Shown here in pieces: positions 1-6,716 of a stretch of 25,767 bases of DNA. The position numbers were made by a program, and so were the translations under genes. The notes under the pieces were generated by a model, which worked only from the letters and a program-made list of their open reading frames with translations, was not told where the DNA came from and did not search any database. The first letter of the stretch is position 1. Each line of letters starts with the position of its first letter. Source of the DNA: an uncultured Eubacteriales bacterium (GTDB lineage Bacteria > Bacillota > Clostridia > Oscillospirales > CAG-272); NCBI GenBank assembly GCA_900548735.1, contig URMC01000016.1, positions 1 through 25,767 of the forward strand. Direction: 5' to 3'.

Positions 1-965
1 GTTGCCGCGGCGGCAAATTTCTGCCGCAGCATCGAGTAGTCCGTGAGGAACGAGAGCGCCGGGCAGTTCAGCGTGCGGTTCAGCTCATGGTGACAGCAAG
101 GGGTGGAAAGAATCACCCGCGCGTGCCAGCCGAGCGCCTTGCCGATCACCAGGTCGGTTGCCGTGTCACAGGCGTGAAGCGACACCACAAGATCGGGCGG
201 CACGGGGCTTTCATACGCGCCCACGTCTCCGCAGAGGAACTCCAGCCCGTCAAACGAAAGCCGCCGCGCCACGTCCGCGCAGGTGGCAATCACATCGGGT
301 TTGAGATCCACCCCGGTCATGGACACCTCATAGCCCAAAATATTGGCAAAATAGTGGTACACGGCAAACGAAAGATAGCTTTTGCCGCAACAGAGGTCGC
401 AGATGAGGATTTTCTTTTCCGGCAGGTGCGGCAGGGTATCGCGGACCAGTTCCAGAAAGCGGTTGATCTGGCGGAATTTTGCGCCTTTCTTATCATATAC
501 CCGCCCGTTTTCGTCCGAAACGCCGAGCAGGCGGAGAAACGGCTCACCCCCGGTGAGAATCCGGTTTTTCGTTTTGTCGTTACCGGCAACCTCGCGCCTG
601 ACCGGCGGGGTGAGAAGGCGCGATTTGTGTAGCTTTTCCGCCCCCAGCAGGACGGTGTTGCCCTTTTTGTTGCGGCGCAGCTCCACGTCGCCCGCGTCGG
701 TCAGCAGGTTCAGCTGTGAAAAGCCGGTGAGCCTTTCCGCCAGCGCCGCGGGAAGAGTGTCATCCATCGGCAGGTTGACATGGGTGGCTTTGCCGTCGGT
801 GTGAAAGGTTTCCAACTGTAAGTACAGCGCCCCGTGCAGTTGGCACACCCTGCCCGTGGCGCGAAGCACGCCTTCCTCTTCCGGCTTGGAGCAGACCAGC
901 TTGCGAAGGATCCCGGTTTTGCCGGCAAACAGAACCTCGCCGGCAAGCGATTCATAGGTGCTCAC
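1..965 (-). CDS. Class I SAM-dependent methyltransferase (Methyltransf_32/METTL25-like), C-terminus outside window
   Basis: Translating the minus strand from a GTG at 965-963 gives about 321 residues without a stop up to the window edge, so the C-terminus is missing. The start codon overlaps the plsY stop in a GTGA arrangement, which suggests translational coupling. A SAM-binding motif I is visible around residues 186-196 (ILICDLCCGKS), followed by SYLSFAVYHYF. A second family signature, LHACDTATD, lies near residue 263, and a STPCCHHEL stretch follows. This pattern fits the METTL25/GSTCD-like methyltransferases (COG0500). The first 180 or so residues form an N-terminal domain I do not recognise. 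The substrate is unknown; the CCHHE stretch suggests possible metal binding, which is inference. It is the last visible gene of the five-gene operon. A plus-strand open frame at 87-632 is its shadow. Confidence 0.85.
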   Translation of the reverse strand, partial: MSTYESLAGEVLFAGKTGILRKLVCSKPEEEGVLRATGRVCQLHGALYLQLETFHTDGKATHVNLPMDDTLPAALAERLTGFSQLNLLTDAGDVELRRNKKGNTVLLGAEKLHKSRLLTPPVRREVAGNDKTKNRILTGGEPFLRLLGVSDENGRVYDKKGAKFRQINRFLELVRDTLPHLPEKKILICDLCCGKSYLSFAVYHYFANILGYEVSMTGVDLKPDVIATCADVARRLSFDGLEFLCGDVGAYESPVPPDLVVSLHACDTATDLVIGKALGWHARVILSTPCCHHELNRTLNCPALSFLTDYSMLRQKFAAAA

Positions 966-1750
966 GTGTTTTCCTCACTTTGCTCCGGCTTTTTTCTGCC
1001 AAGTTCCAGCTTGCGCTCGGTGCGGTTGGAAATTCGTTTGAGGTTGCCGCGGTGCGCCCATACCACCATTGCCCCGGTGGCAATGGTCAGAAGGACCGCC
1101 ATGCCGTTCGGCATCAGCAGTTCTTTCATATCCATATGGTTTTCCATCAGCCCCAGTTTGAGCGTGAATTCAAATGCCGAGAGGATCACAGGGTAAATCA
1201 GCGCCACCACCACGGACCCCAGCGACACGTATCTGGTGGAGAAAACCAGCGTAAAGAACACCGCCGCGATGATCACGAAAATCACGGGGTTGAGCGCCAG
1301 AATCGAAAAGGCGAGCGTGGCAAAGCCTTTGCCGCCCCGGAAATGTGCGAAAAGAGGGAAGATGTGCCCCAGCACGGCGCCGAACATCCCGAGATACGCC
1401 GCGGTTTGCAGAAAACCGGGCACCCCGGCGAAGATCAGGCTTCCCGCCGCGATGGCAAGCACGCCCTTCAGCCCGTCACCGAGAAAGGTCAGCGCCGCCG
1501 CTTTTTTGCCGTAAGTACGAAGCACGTTGGTCGTGCCGGCGTTGCCGCTGCCGTGGGTGCGCACATCGTCATGAAAGAACGCACGGGAGATCAACAACGC
1601 AAAGTTGACACTGCCGAGCAGATAGGCGATGGCAAATGTGAGAATCAGCCCCCCGCCGATCAGAAACGGGGCGCTTTTCTCACTCATCAGCGCCGCTACC
1701 GGACCCCGGAAAAAATAAAACAAATCGTAAATGCCGAAAACCCAGAACAT
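962..1750 (-). CDS. plsY: Acyl-phosphate:glycerol-3-phosphate acyltransferase PlsY
   Basis: PlsY is an integral membrane enzyme that transfers the acyl group from acyl-phosphate to the sn-1 position of glycerol-3-phosphate, the first step of phospholipid synthesis in most Firmicutes. The 262-residue product shows the family motifs in order: GSVN with a following DVRTHGSGNAGTTN (about residues 46-75), a central DGLKG, and GHIFPLFAHFRGGKGFAT (about 128-145). Hydrophobic segments between them fit the usual multi-pass topology. It is longer than most PlsY proteins (about 200-220 residues) because of about 21 extra N-terminal residues and a charged C-terminal tail. The ATG at 1750 has GGAGG 7 nt upstream; a second Met at residue 22 would give a more standard length. 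It sits 12 nt after the PAP2 gene and overlaps the methyltransferase start. Confidence 0.93.
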   Translation of the reverse strand: MFWVFGIYDLFYFFRGPVAALMSEKSAPFLIGGGLILTFAIAYLLGSVNFALLISRAFFHDDVRTHGSGNAGTTNVLRTYGKKAAALTFLGDGLKGVLAIAAGSLIFAGVPGFLQTAAYLGMFGAVLGHIFPLFAHFRGGKGFATLAFSILALNPVIFVIIAAVFFTLVFSTRYVSLGSVVVALIYPVILSAFEFTLKLGLMENHMDMKELLMPNGMAVLLTIATGAMVVWAHRGNLKRISNRTERKLELGRKKPEQSEENT

Positions 1751-1762
1751 GGTCAGCCTCCG

Positions 1763-2434
1763 TTATTCTTTGCGGTCGCCGTCGGCGCCGCCGGTTTTAT
1801 GGGATGGATCGGCGGGGCAACCCCCGCACAGAACGCGGCAAAAGCGGTTTTCCGGGTGCCTTGCGGCAAGCCGGAAGAGCGCACGCACCGCGAAAAACGC
1901 CGCCACGGCGGCAAGCGCGCCGATCAGCAGTCCCGCCAGCACGTCCGTGGGGTAATGCACCATCAGGTACATCCGCGAAAACCCCATCAGCAGTGCGAAA
2001 ATCAGCGCGGGGAAGGCGTATCGCCGTTTGAAAGAAAGGAACAGTGCCACCATGGCGGCGGCGGTTGCCGTGGTGTGCCCGGAGGGGAAGGAAAGGTCGC
2101 TTTCCCGCGCGCCGCCGGCAAAAATCCACCAGCGGTAAAGTTCGCTCCCGGCGGCATAGGGCCTCGGTCTCGCCACCGCTGGCTTTAACCAGAGGTTGGT
2201 CACCAGCGCCCCCAACAGCACCGCAAGCAGCACGCAAAGCCCCGCCCGGCGGGTACGCCGCGGGACAAGAAGCGCCGCGCCAAGCAACACCATCCCCAAG
2301 CCCTTCCACGCAAAAATACTGACGAAATACATCAACGGGGTGAAAAACCCGCCGGTTGCCACCGCAAATTCATGGATGGCGCGAAGTATCGTGAAATCAA
2401 ATCCGGCAAATACCGTGTCCAGCCATTCCGCCAT
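1763..2434 (-). CDS. PAP2-family membrane phosphatase
   Basis: A 223-residue multi-pass membrane protein of the type 2 phosphatidic acid phosphatase superfamily, which removes phosphate from lipid phosphates such as undecaprenyl pyrophosphate, phosphatidic acid or phosphatidylglycerophosphate. All three catalytic signatures are present. C1 is K84-x6-R91-P92, C2 is PSGH at 117-120, and C3 is S153-R154-x5-H160-x3-D164. The enzyme should therefore be active; which lipid it uses cannot be read from sequence. A cysteine- and proline-containing hydrophilic tail of about 30 residues follows the last membrane segment. The start lies only 3 nt after the stop of the AlgJ-like gene, and plsY follows 12 nt later, which places it in a membrane-lipid operon. 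A second, divergent PAP2 gene is at 16550-17233. Confidence 0.9.
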   Translation of the reverse strand: MAEWLDTVFAGFDFTILRAIHEFAVATGGFFTPLMYFVSIFAWKGLGMVLLGAALLVPRRTRRAGLCVLLAVLLGALVTNLWLKPAVARPRPYAAGSELYRWWIFAGGARESDLSFPSGHTTATAAAMVALFLSFKRRYAFPALIFALLMGFSRMYLMVHYPTDVLAGLLIGALAAVAAFFAVRALFRLAARHPENRFCRVLCGGCPADPSHKTGGADGDRKE

Positions 2435-2437
2435 TGC

Positions 2438-3574
2438 TCAGTTCCCTTCGCCGGGCAGGAGCAACTCGAGCTCGGACTCATACAAAAACTGGATCACCAC
2501 GGTGGGCGCCGCCTTGGCAAAAATGCCGTCATCCGCGGCAAAGCCCTGCTGATAGGTCACGCGGGAGAAGGTGTTGGAGAAAAACGGCTCGCTTTGCAAC
2601 TTCTCCCAGTTGCCGGAAAACTGCAACAGAAGCGACGTGCTCTGCCCCTGCGCCACCGCCGGCTTGAGGGCGGTTTTGGTCAGCCCCCCGGTGTTGATGA
2701 GGTAGGTGTAGTTGACGGCGGTATCGCCGGAAAGCGACACGGTGTTGTTGAGCACGGTGTCGGCAAGCCCCGCCTCTCTTGCAATCTTTTTACCCGTGGT
2801 CTGGTACTGGCGGAAGGTCAGCTCCTCCCTTGTCAGCGGGCGCGTGGTGGCGCGCACCGCAGGGGAAAACCGGTTATACACCGCCCGGTACACCACGTAA
2901 ACGCCAAGGGCATCCAGCGTGTTTTCGGTGTTGTTGTACAGCGGCATTTCGCCTTTGTTGGCGCGCAGTTCTCCGGTCAGATCCGCAAAATTCTGAAAGC
3001 GCTCCCCGTCCGCGGTGGTGTGGGCGGCAATATAGTCCCCCAGGCGTGACAGGCGCGTGTTTTTGCTGATACTGCCGAGATACCCCGGCATGTACTCGCT
3101 GTAAACCGTTTGTGCGTTGGGGAGCACCACCAGCAGGTACTCCGCGCCCTTTTCCTCATAGTATTTTTCGCGGCGGCAAAGCTCCGAGAGGATCGCCTCG
3201 GACTCCTTTTCGGTAAACGCCGCCTGCCCGATGTAGTCCTCCAGAAAGTCGTATCCGGTGTCGGTATCCCTGATTTCAAACAGAAAGTTGTTTCTGCCGG
3301 CCACCACGTTTTCGTGGTTCACTACGCGGAAAATGCGGTACTCATACCGCCGCACGCGGGAGACGGAGCGTTTGTTCTGATACACGGTGCGAAGCAGGCG
3401 GTGGATCGGGTCACTCCCCTCGATCACACTGCCGTCATAACAGGCGTCTGCCGCTTCCTCTTCGGTGCCCAGCATATCCCCTACCACGAAATAGACCGAG
3501 AAGGAGAGCAGGAGACATACGAAAAACGCCACCACGAAAACATGATAGGTGCGGGTGTTTGATTTTTCTTCCAT
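2438..3574 (-). CDS. AlgJ/DHHW-like membrane-anchored protein with apparently lost SGNH catalytic residues
   Basis: The product has 378 residues from the ATG at 3574, preceded by GAAAGGAG. A longer open frame to 3811 runs into the upstream gene and is not used. Residues 11-32 form one N-terminal membrane anchor; the rest should be extracytoplasmic. The layout resembles AlgJ/AlgX-like proteins paired with MBOAT acyltransferases: NNFLFE near 95, an LVVLPNAQTVYSEYMPGYL block at 148-166, and LYNNTENTLDALGVYVVY at 212-229. In active relatives the last block reads TDTHWN and supplies Asp and His. Here it is TENTLD (216-221), so Asp becomes Glu, His becomes Thr and Trp becomes Leu. The expected RDSFGN serine block is replaced by LLQFSGN (316-322). 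I infer a non-catalytic relative; family membership is moderately sure, loss of activity is inference. It is 14 nt from the MBOAT-like gene. Confidence 0.72.
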   Translation of the reverse strand: MEEKSNTRTYHVFVVAFFVCLLLSFSVYFVVGDMLGTEEEAADACYDGSVIEGSDPIHRLLRTVYQNKRSVSRVRRYEYRIFRVVNHENVVAGRNNFLFEIRDTDTGYDFLEDYIGQAAFTEKESEAILSELCRREKYYEEKGAEYLLVVLPNAQTVYSEYMPGYLGSISKNTRLSRLGDYIAAHTTADGERFQNFADLTGELRANKGEMPLYNNTENTLDALGVYVVYRAVYNRFSPAVRATTRPLTREELTFRQYQTTGKKIAREAGLADTVLNNTVSLSGDTAVNYTYLINTGGLTKTALKPAVAQGQSTSLLLQFSGNWEKLQSEPFFSNTFSRVTYQQGFAADDGIFAKAAPTVVIQFLYESELELLLPGEGN

Positions 3575-3588
3575 TTTTTCTCCTTTCG

Positions 3589-4965
3589 TCAAATATATAT
3601 CCGGGTAAACGCCTTTTCGGCATACTCCGGAAACTGGGGCAGAAAATAAACGATTGTTACAAAAAACGCGGCAAACAGCGTCACGGATTCCACAATCTGC
3701 ATGGCAAGCCGCCCTTTGCCGGAGACCCTGCGCCGGAGGATGGAATAGAGGTGGGAAAGCGGCACAAAGGCAAGCACGGCGGCGGCGCCGACGATGAGGT
3801 AGGTCGTCCACGAGACGGTGCCGTAAATGTAATAGAAGCGGTAGGAGGCGTTCTTCACGTTTGGCACGCGGAACAGCTCGTAAAACCGGATGGGCTCAGG
3901 CAGAATCATCCCCGTGACGAAAACGGCGCACAGGAGAAACGAGAAGAACCCAAGCAGAATTTTGCCCGGCAGGCGCCGCGGCGCTTTTCTCGGCGTTTCC
4001 GGAAAGACGCGCCAGAGCCGGTAGAGAAGAATCGGGCAGGCAAGCAGAAGCAGGGACGGGCGAAGCCGGAAGAAAAACACCCCCAGTGCGAAGGTGGCGG
4101 CACCCGCCGTCAATCGCCCCGCGCGCCCGGGCAGAATCCGCCCGATCGGCGCACCGACATAAGTATCGAGAAATCTGCCGAGAGAGCAGAACATGCCCCG
4201 CGGCATTTTGTCGGGCTGAATCGCTTCAAAGAGCGGCAGGTGGTCACGCGGCAGCTCCAGCCCGTACATGAGCGCCACGCCGCGCGCCATGGAGGTGTTG
4301 CCCGTCACGGTGAAATACAGAAGAAAATAAGCAACCGGCAGGATCAGCAGCATCATCTGGTGCGGGATGCCCTGCGTGGCATGGGAAAAGATGTTTTCCA
4401 GCGTGCGTAAAAGGATCGCAGCACAGCCGATCCGCTTGATAAAGCCCATGGCATACAGGTGGATCCCGCGCGAAAAGCGCTCCAGCGAGTCCTCGCGGGC
4501 GTCAAGCACCGGCAGAAATTCCGAAAACCGGATCACCGGACCCATGGTCAGCGCGGGGTAAAACAGCAGATACGCCACCGTTTCGGGCACGGTAGCCGCG
4601 CGGGCTTCCCCCCGGTCGCAAAGATAGGAGACCGTGCTGATGGTCAGCAGGGTCAGCCCCTGGGGGTAGGTGTAGGCAAGGGTGGTGTATTCCGCCACGC
4701 ACCGTGCCGCGATCAGGGAGCCGAGCGTGAGCGTGATGCCGATGACCGTTCCCACATGGCGGTGCGGCAGGCGCGCCAGCAGAAGAACTGCCAGCGTAAG
4801 CGTGAAAATATGGATGATCCCGAAGGGGTTTTCAAAGTTGGCAAGCCCGTACCACAGGATGGAAAGCAGTGCCAGCACCAGCGCGCGTTGCCGCTTGAAG
4901 GGCAATGCCGCCAGCACCGAAAGCGGCAGGAAAACCAGCAGATATACGGGGCCTGTCAGTTGCAT
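3589..4965 (-). CDS. MBOAT-fold membrane protein with both catalytic histidines replaced
   Basis: A 458-residue polytopic membrane protein starting at the ATG at 4965. The open frame continues to 5616, but that extension crosses the promoter and the divergent gene. The sequence keeps MBOAT landmarks: MGPVIRFSEF (141-150, equivalent to AGPIVRYSDV in the MBOAT at 23823-25223) and FSRGIHLYAMGFIKRIG (164-180). Residues 215-301 align without gaps to residues 232-318 of that second MBOAT at a constant offset of 17. On this alignment the conserved WRRWH histidine (H276 there) is F259, and the WHG histidine (H316 there) is F299. D236 and D242 become T219 and S225. Active MBOAT O-acyltransferases need these histidines, so this is probably a pseudoenzyme or performs other chemistry. 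It is the first gene of the operon, next to the AlgJ-like partner, which is also degenerate. Confidence 0.75.
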   Translation of the reverse strand: MQLTGPVYLLVFLPLSVLAALPFKRQRALVLALLSILWYGLANFENPFGIIHIFTLTLAVLLLARLPHRHVGTVIGITLTLGSLIAARCVAEYTTLAYTYPQGLTLLTISTVSYLCDRGEARAATVPETVAYLLFYPALTMGPVIRFSEFLPVLDAREDSLERFSRGIHLYAMGFIKRIGCAAILLRTLENIFSHATQGIPHQMMLLILPVAYFLLYFTVTGNTSMARGVALMYGLELPRDHLPLFEAIQPDKMPRGMFCSLGRFLDTYVGAPIGRILPGRAGRLTAGAATFALGVFFFRLRPSLLLLACPILLYRLWRVFPETPRKAPRRLPGKILLGFFSFLLCAVFVTGMILPEPIRFYELFRVPNVKNASYRFYYIYGTVSWTTYLIVGAAAVLAFVPLSHLYSILRRRVSGKGRLAMQIVESVTLFAAFFVTIVYFLPQFPEYAEKAFTRIYI

Positions 4966-5035
4966 TTTTCCATTCCTGTCCTTTCGCTTTGATGAGTTTG
5001 CCTCCCCGCGCGCGCGGGTAAAAACATTCCATTTT

Positions 5036-5064
5036 ATTATATCACATTTTTTTCTTTCTTGCAA
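5036..5064 (-). promoter_or_regulatory. Sigma-A promoter of the MBOAT-like/plsY operon
   Basis: Read on the minus strand: -35 TTGCAA (5064-5059), 17-bp spacer, perfect -10 TATAAT (5041-5036). The start codon is about 70 nt downstream. The spacer is A-rich. No other promoter was seen between the five genes to the left. Confidence 0.8.
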
Positions 5065-5091
5065 GAGCGCAAAAGAAATTTTGCATTCCCC

Positions 5092-5120
5092 TTGACAAAA
5101 AGAAAAGAATATGCTAAAAT
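5092..5120 (+). promoter_or_regulatory. Strong sigma-A promoter of the COG2509 gene
   Basis: A perfect -35 TTGACA (5092-5097), 17-bp spacer and -10 TAAAAT (5115-5120) with an extended TGC in front. Transcription should begin near 5127. This rules out translation starts upstream of that point and supports the TTG start at 5176 or 5179. It is divergent from the promoter at 5036-5064. Confidence 0.85.
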
Positions 5121-5125
5121 AATAT

Positions 5126-5151
5126 GCAACACCCTGTGCTCGCGGTGTTGC
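5126..5151 (+). other. 5' leader hairpin at the predicted transcription start
   Basis: GCAACACC (5126-5133) and GGTGTTGC (5144-5151) form a perfect 8-bp inverted repeat with a 10-nt loop. It begins at the expected +1 of the COG2509 transcript and ends before the ribosome binding site AAAGGGG (5163-5169). It could stabilise the 5' end or be an operator; the sequence does not decide. Confidence 0.5.
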
Positions 5152-5175
5152 GAGTATATCACAAAGGGGTGTTTT

Positions 5176-6576
5176 TTGTTGTCTCAATACGATGTCATCA
5201 TTGTCGGCGCAGGACCCGCCGGCATTTTTACCGCGCTGGAGATGCTCCGCCGCGGCTCGGGGCAGAAGATTCTGATTGTGGAAAAGGGCGCGTCGGTCGA
5301 AAAGCGCCACTGCCCGAAAGCGACCGTGGGGCACTGCGTGGGCTGCAAGCCCTACTGCCACATTACCACCGGTTTTTCCGGCGCGGGCGCGTTCTCGGAC
5401 GGGAAACTGTCGCTCTCCCCGGAGGTGGGCGGTGACCTGCCGTCCCTCATCGGCGAGGGGCTTGCCGAGGATCTGATTCACTATAAAGACGGCATTTATC
5501 TGGAATTCGGCGCCGATGAAAAAATCGAAGGCGTCAACGCCACCGAGGAGGTCAAGGCAATCCGCCGCCGCGCCATCGGCGCGGGGCTCAAACTGGTGGA
5601 CTGCCCCATCCGGCACTTAGGCACCGAAAAAGCGCAGGAACTGTACCTCGCCATCGAGCGGTATCTGCTGAACGCCGGGGTGGAAATCCGCTTCGGGTGC
5701 GAATGTCACAACCTGCTGATTCACGATAACAAGTGTATGGGCGTGCGCATTGAGGAAAACGGCATCTGCCATGAGCTGACCGCCACCCACACCGTGGTTG
5801 CCACCGGGCGCCGCGGGGCGGACTGGCTGGAAAGCCTTTGCGCCGAACACGGCATTGCCCATCAGCCCGGCACCGTAGACATCGGCGTGCGGGTGGAGGT
5901 GCGCAACGAGGTCATGGAGACCGTCAACCGCGTGCTGTACGAATCCAAGCTGATCGGGTATCCGGAGCCGTACAAAAACAAGGTGCGTACTTTCTGCCAG
6001 AACCCGGGCGGGTTTGTCAGCCAGGAGAACTATGACAACGACCTTGCCGTGGTCAACGGGCACTCCTACAAGGATCTCAAATCCAACAATACCAACGTGG
6101 CAATTCTCTGCTCCCACAACTTCAACCATCCGTTCAACCAGCCGATTGCCTACGCGCAAAAAGTCGGCGAGCTGACCAATATGCTGGGCGCGGGACACAT
6201 TCTCGTTCAGCGTTTCGGCGATATTCTGGACGGCAAGCGCACCTGGCCGAAGGAGCTGGCGCAATCCAACGTGCGCCCCACCCTGCCGGACGCCGTGGCG
6301 GGCGACATCACCGCCGCTATGCCTTATCGTGCGATGACCAACATCATCCGCTTCATTCAGGACGTGGACAAAGTGGTGCCGGGCTTTGCCGCATACGAGA
6401 CGCTGCTTTACTCTCCGGAGCTGAAATTTTACAGCAACCGCGTGAAAATGGACGAAAAACTGGACACCAGCGTGGAGGGGCTCCACTGCCTTGGTGACTC
6501 CAGCGGATGGACGCGCGGACTGATGATGGCGTCGGTCATGGGCGTGCTGATGGGCAGACACCTGACTGAAAAATGA
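5176..6576 (+). CDS. COG2509-type FAD-dependent dehydrogenase
   Basis: The 466-residue product begins at tandem TTG codons (5176 or 5179) placed 6 or 9 nt after AAAGGGG. No ATG is suitable, and the promoter excludes earlier starts. The N-terminus is a Rossmann FAD-binding fold: YDVIIVGAGPAG with the dinucleotide motif at residues 11-16, then a family block of four cysteines (C46, C54, C57, C61) leading into GFSGAGAFSDGKL (66-78). The C-terminus has the second FAD contact, LHCLGDSSGWTRGLMMASVMG. This matches the uncharacterised FAD-dependent dehydrogenases of COG2509. Substrate and electron partner are unknown. The clustered cysteines could bind a metal or iron-sulfur centre, which is inference. 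It appears to be transcribed alone: own promoter, and a terminator at 6616-6646. Confidence 0.9.
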   Translation: MLSQYDVIIVGAGPAGIFTALEMLRRGSGQKILIVEKGASVEKRHCPKATVGHCVGCKPYCHITTGFSGAGAFSDGKLSLSPEVGGDLPSLIGEGLAEDLIHYKDGIYLEFGADEKIEGVNATEEVKAIRRRAIGAGLKLVDCPIRHLGTEKAQELYLAIERYLLNAGVEIRFGCECHNLLIHDNKCMGVRIEENGICHELTATHTVVATGRRGADWLESLCAEHGIAHQPGTVDIGVRVEVRNEVMETVNRVLYESKLIGYPEPYKNKVRTFCQNPGGFVSQENYDNDLAVVNGHSYKDLKSNNTNVAILCSHNFNHPFNQPIAYAQKVGELTNMLGAGHILVQRFGDILDGKRTWPKELAQSNVRPTLPDAVAGDITAAMPYRAMTNIIRFIQDVDKVVPGFAAYETLLYSPELKFYSNRVKMDEKLDTSVEGLHCLGDSSGWTRGLMMASVMGVLMGRHLTEK

Positions 6577-6584
6577 AAATTCCC

Positions 6585-6613
6585 TTGCAAAATCTTTGGG
6601 AATGTGTTATGAT
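6585..6613 (+). promoter_or_regulatory. Promoter of the nucleotidyltransferase gene, overlapping the upstream terminator
   Basis: TTGCAA (6585-6590), 17-bp spacer and TATGAT (6608-6613). The predicted start at about 6620 falls inside the left arm of the hairpin at 6616-6640. The -35 box is only 8 nt after the COG2509 stop codon. Confidence 0.6.
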
Positions 6614-6615
6614 GA

Positions 6616-6646
6616 TACCGGGCGGCGGTGCCGCCCGGTATTTTTT
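6616..6646 (+). terminator. Rho-independent terminator after the COG2509 gene
   Basis: TACCGGGCGGC and GCCGCCCGGTA flank a 3-nt loop and are followed by six T residues (6641-6646). Transcripts reading through from the COG2509 gene would form the whole stem. Transcripts starting near 6620 would form only its inner GC-rich part. Confidence 0.85.
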
Positions 6647-6697
6647 GTCAGGCTAGTCTGACAGGAGAACCGGGTTCGGATACCTCCTGTCAGGCTA
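6647..6697. repeat. CTGACAGG palindromic element, copy A
   Basis: TAGTCTGACAGGAG (6654-6667) pairs with CTCCTGTCAGGCTA (6684-6697), with one G-T wobble and a 16-nt spacer containing GGGTTCGGATAC. A second small palindrome, GTCAGGCTAGTCTGAC, overlaps its left side. The same core recurs at 20100-20128 and 22552-22590, with a mini version at 10083-10095. In the mRNA it would form a leader hairpin just before the AAAAAGGAG site of the nucleotidyltransferase gene. Confidence 0.75.
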
Positions 6698-6716
6698 AAC
6701 AGAAAAAGGAGAAAAC

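Noticed and set aside
980..2188. 402-residue plus-strand frame
   Set aside because: Antisense shadow of plsY and the PAP2 gene; low-complexity composition and no domain.
5121..5175. Riboswitch in the COG2509 leader
   Set aside because: The leader of about 50 nt contains only one 8-bp hairpin and is too short for a known riboswitch class.
4966..5616. N-terminal extension of the MBOAT-like protein by about 217 residues
   Set aside because: It runs through the divergent promoters and antisense to the COG2509 gene; translation from the ATG at 4965 gives a normal MBOAT N-terminus.
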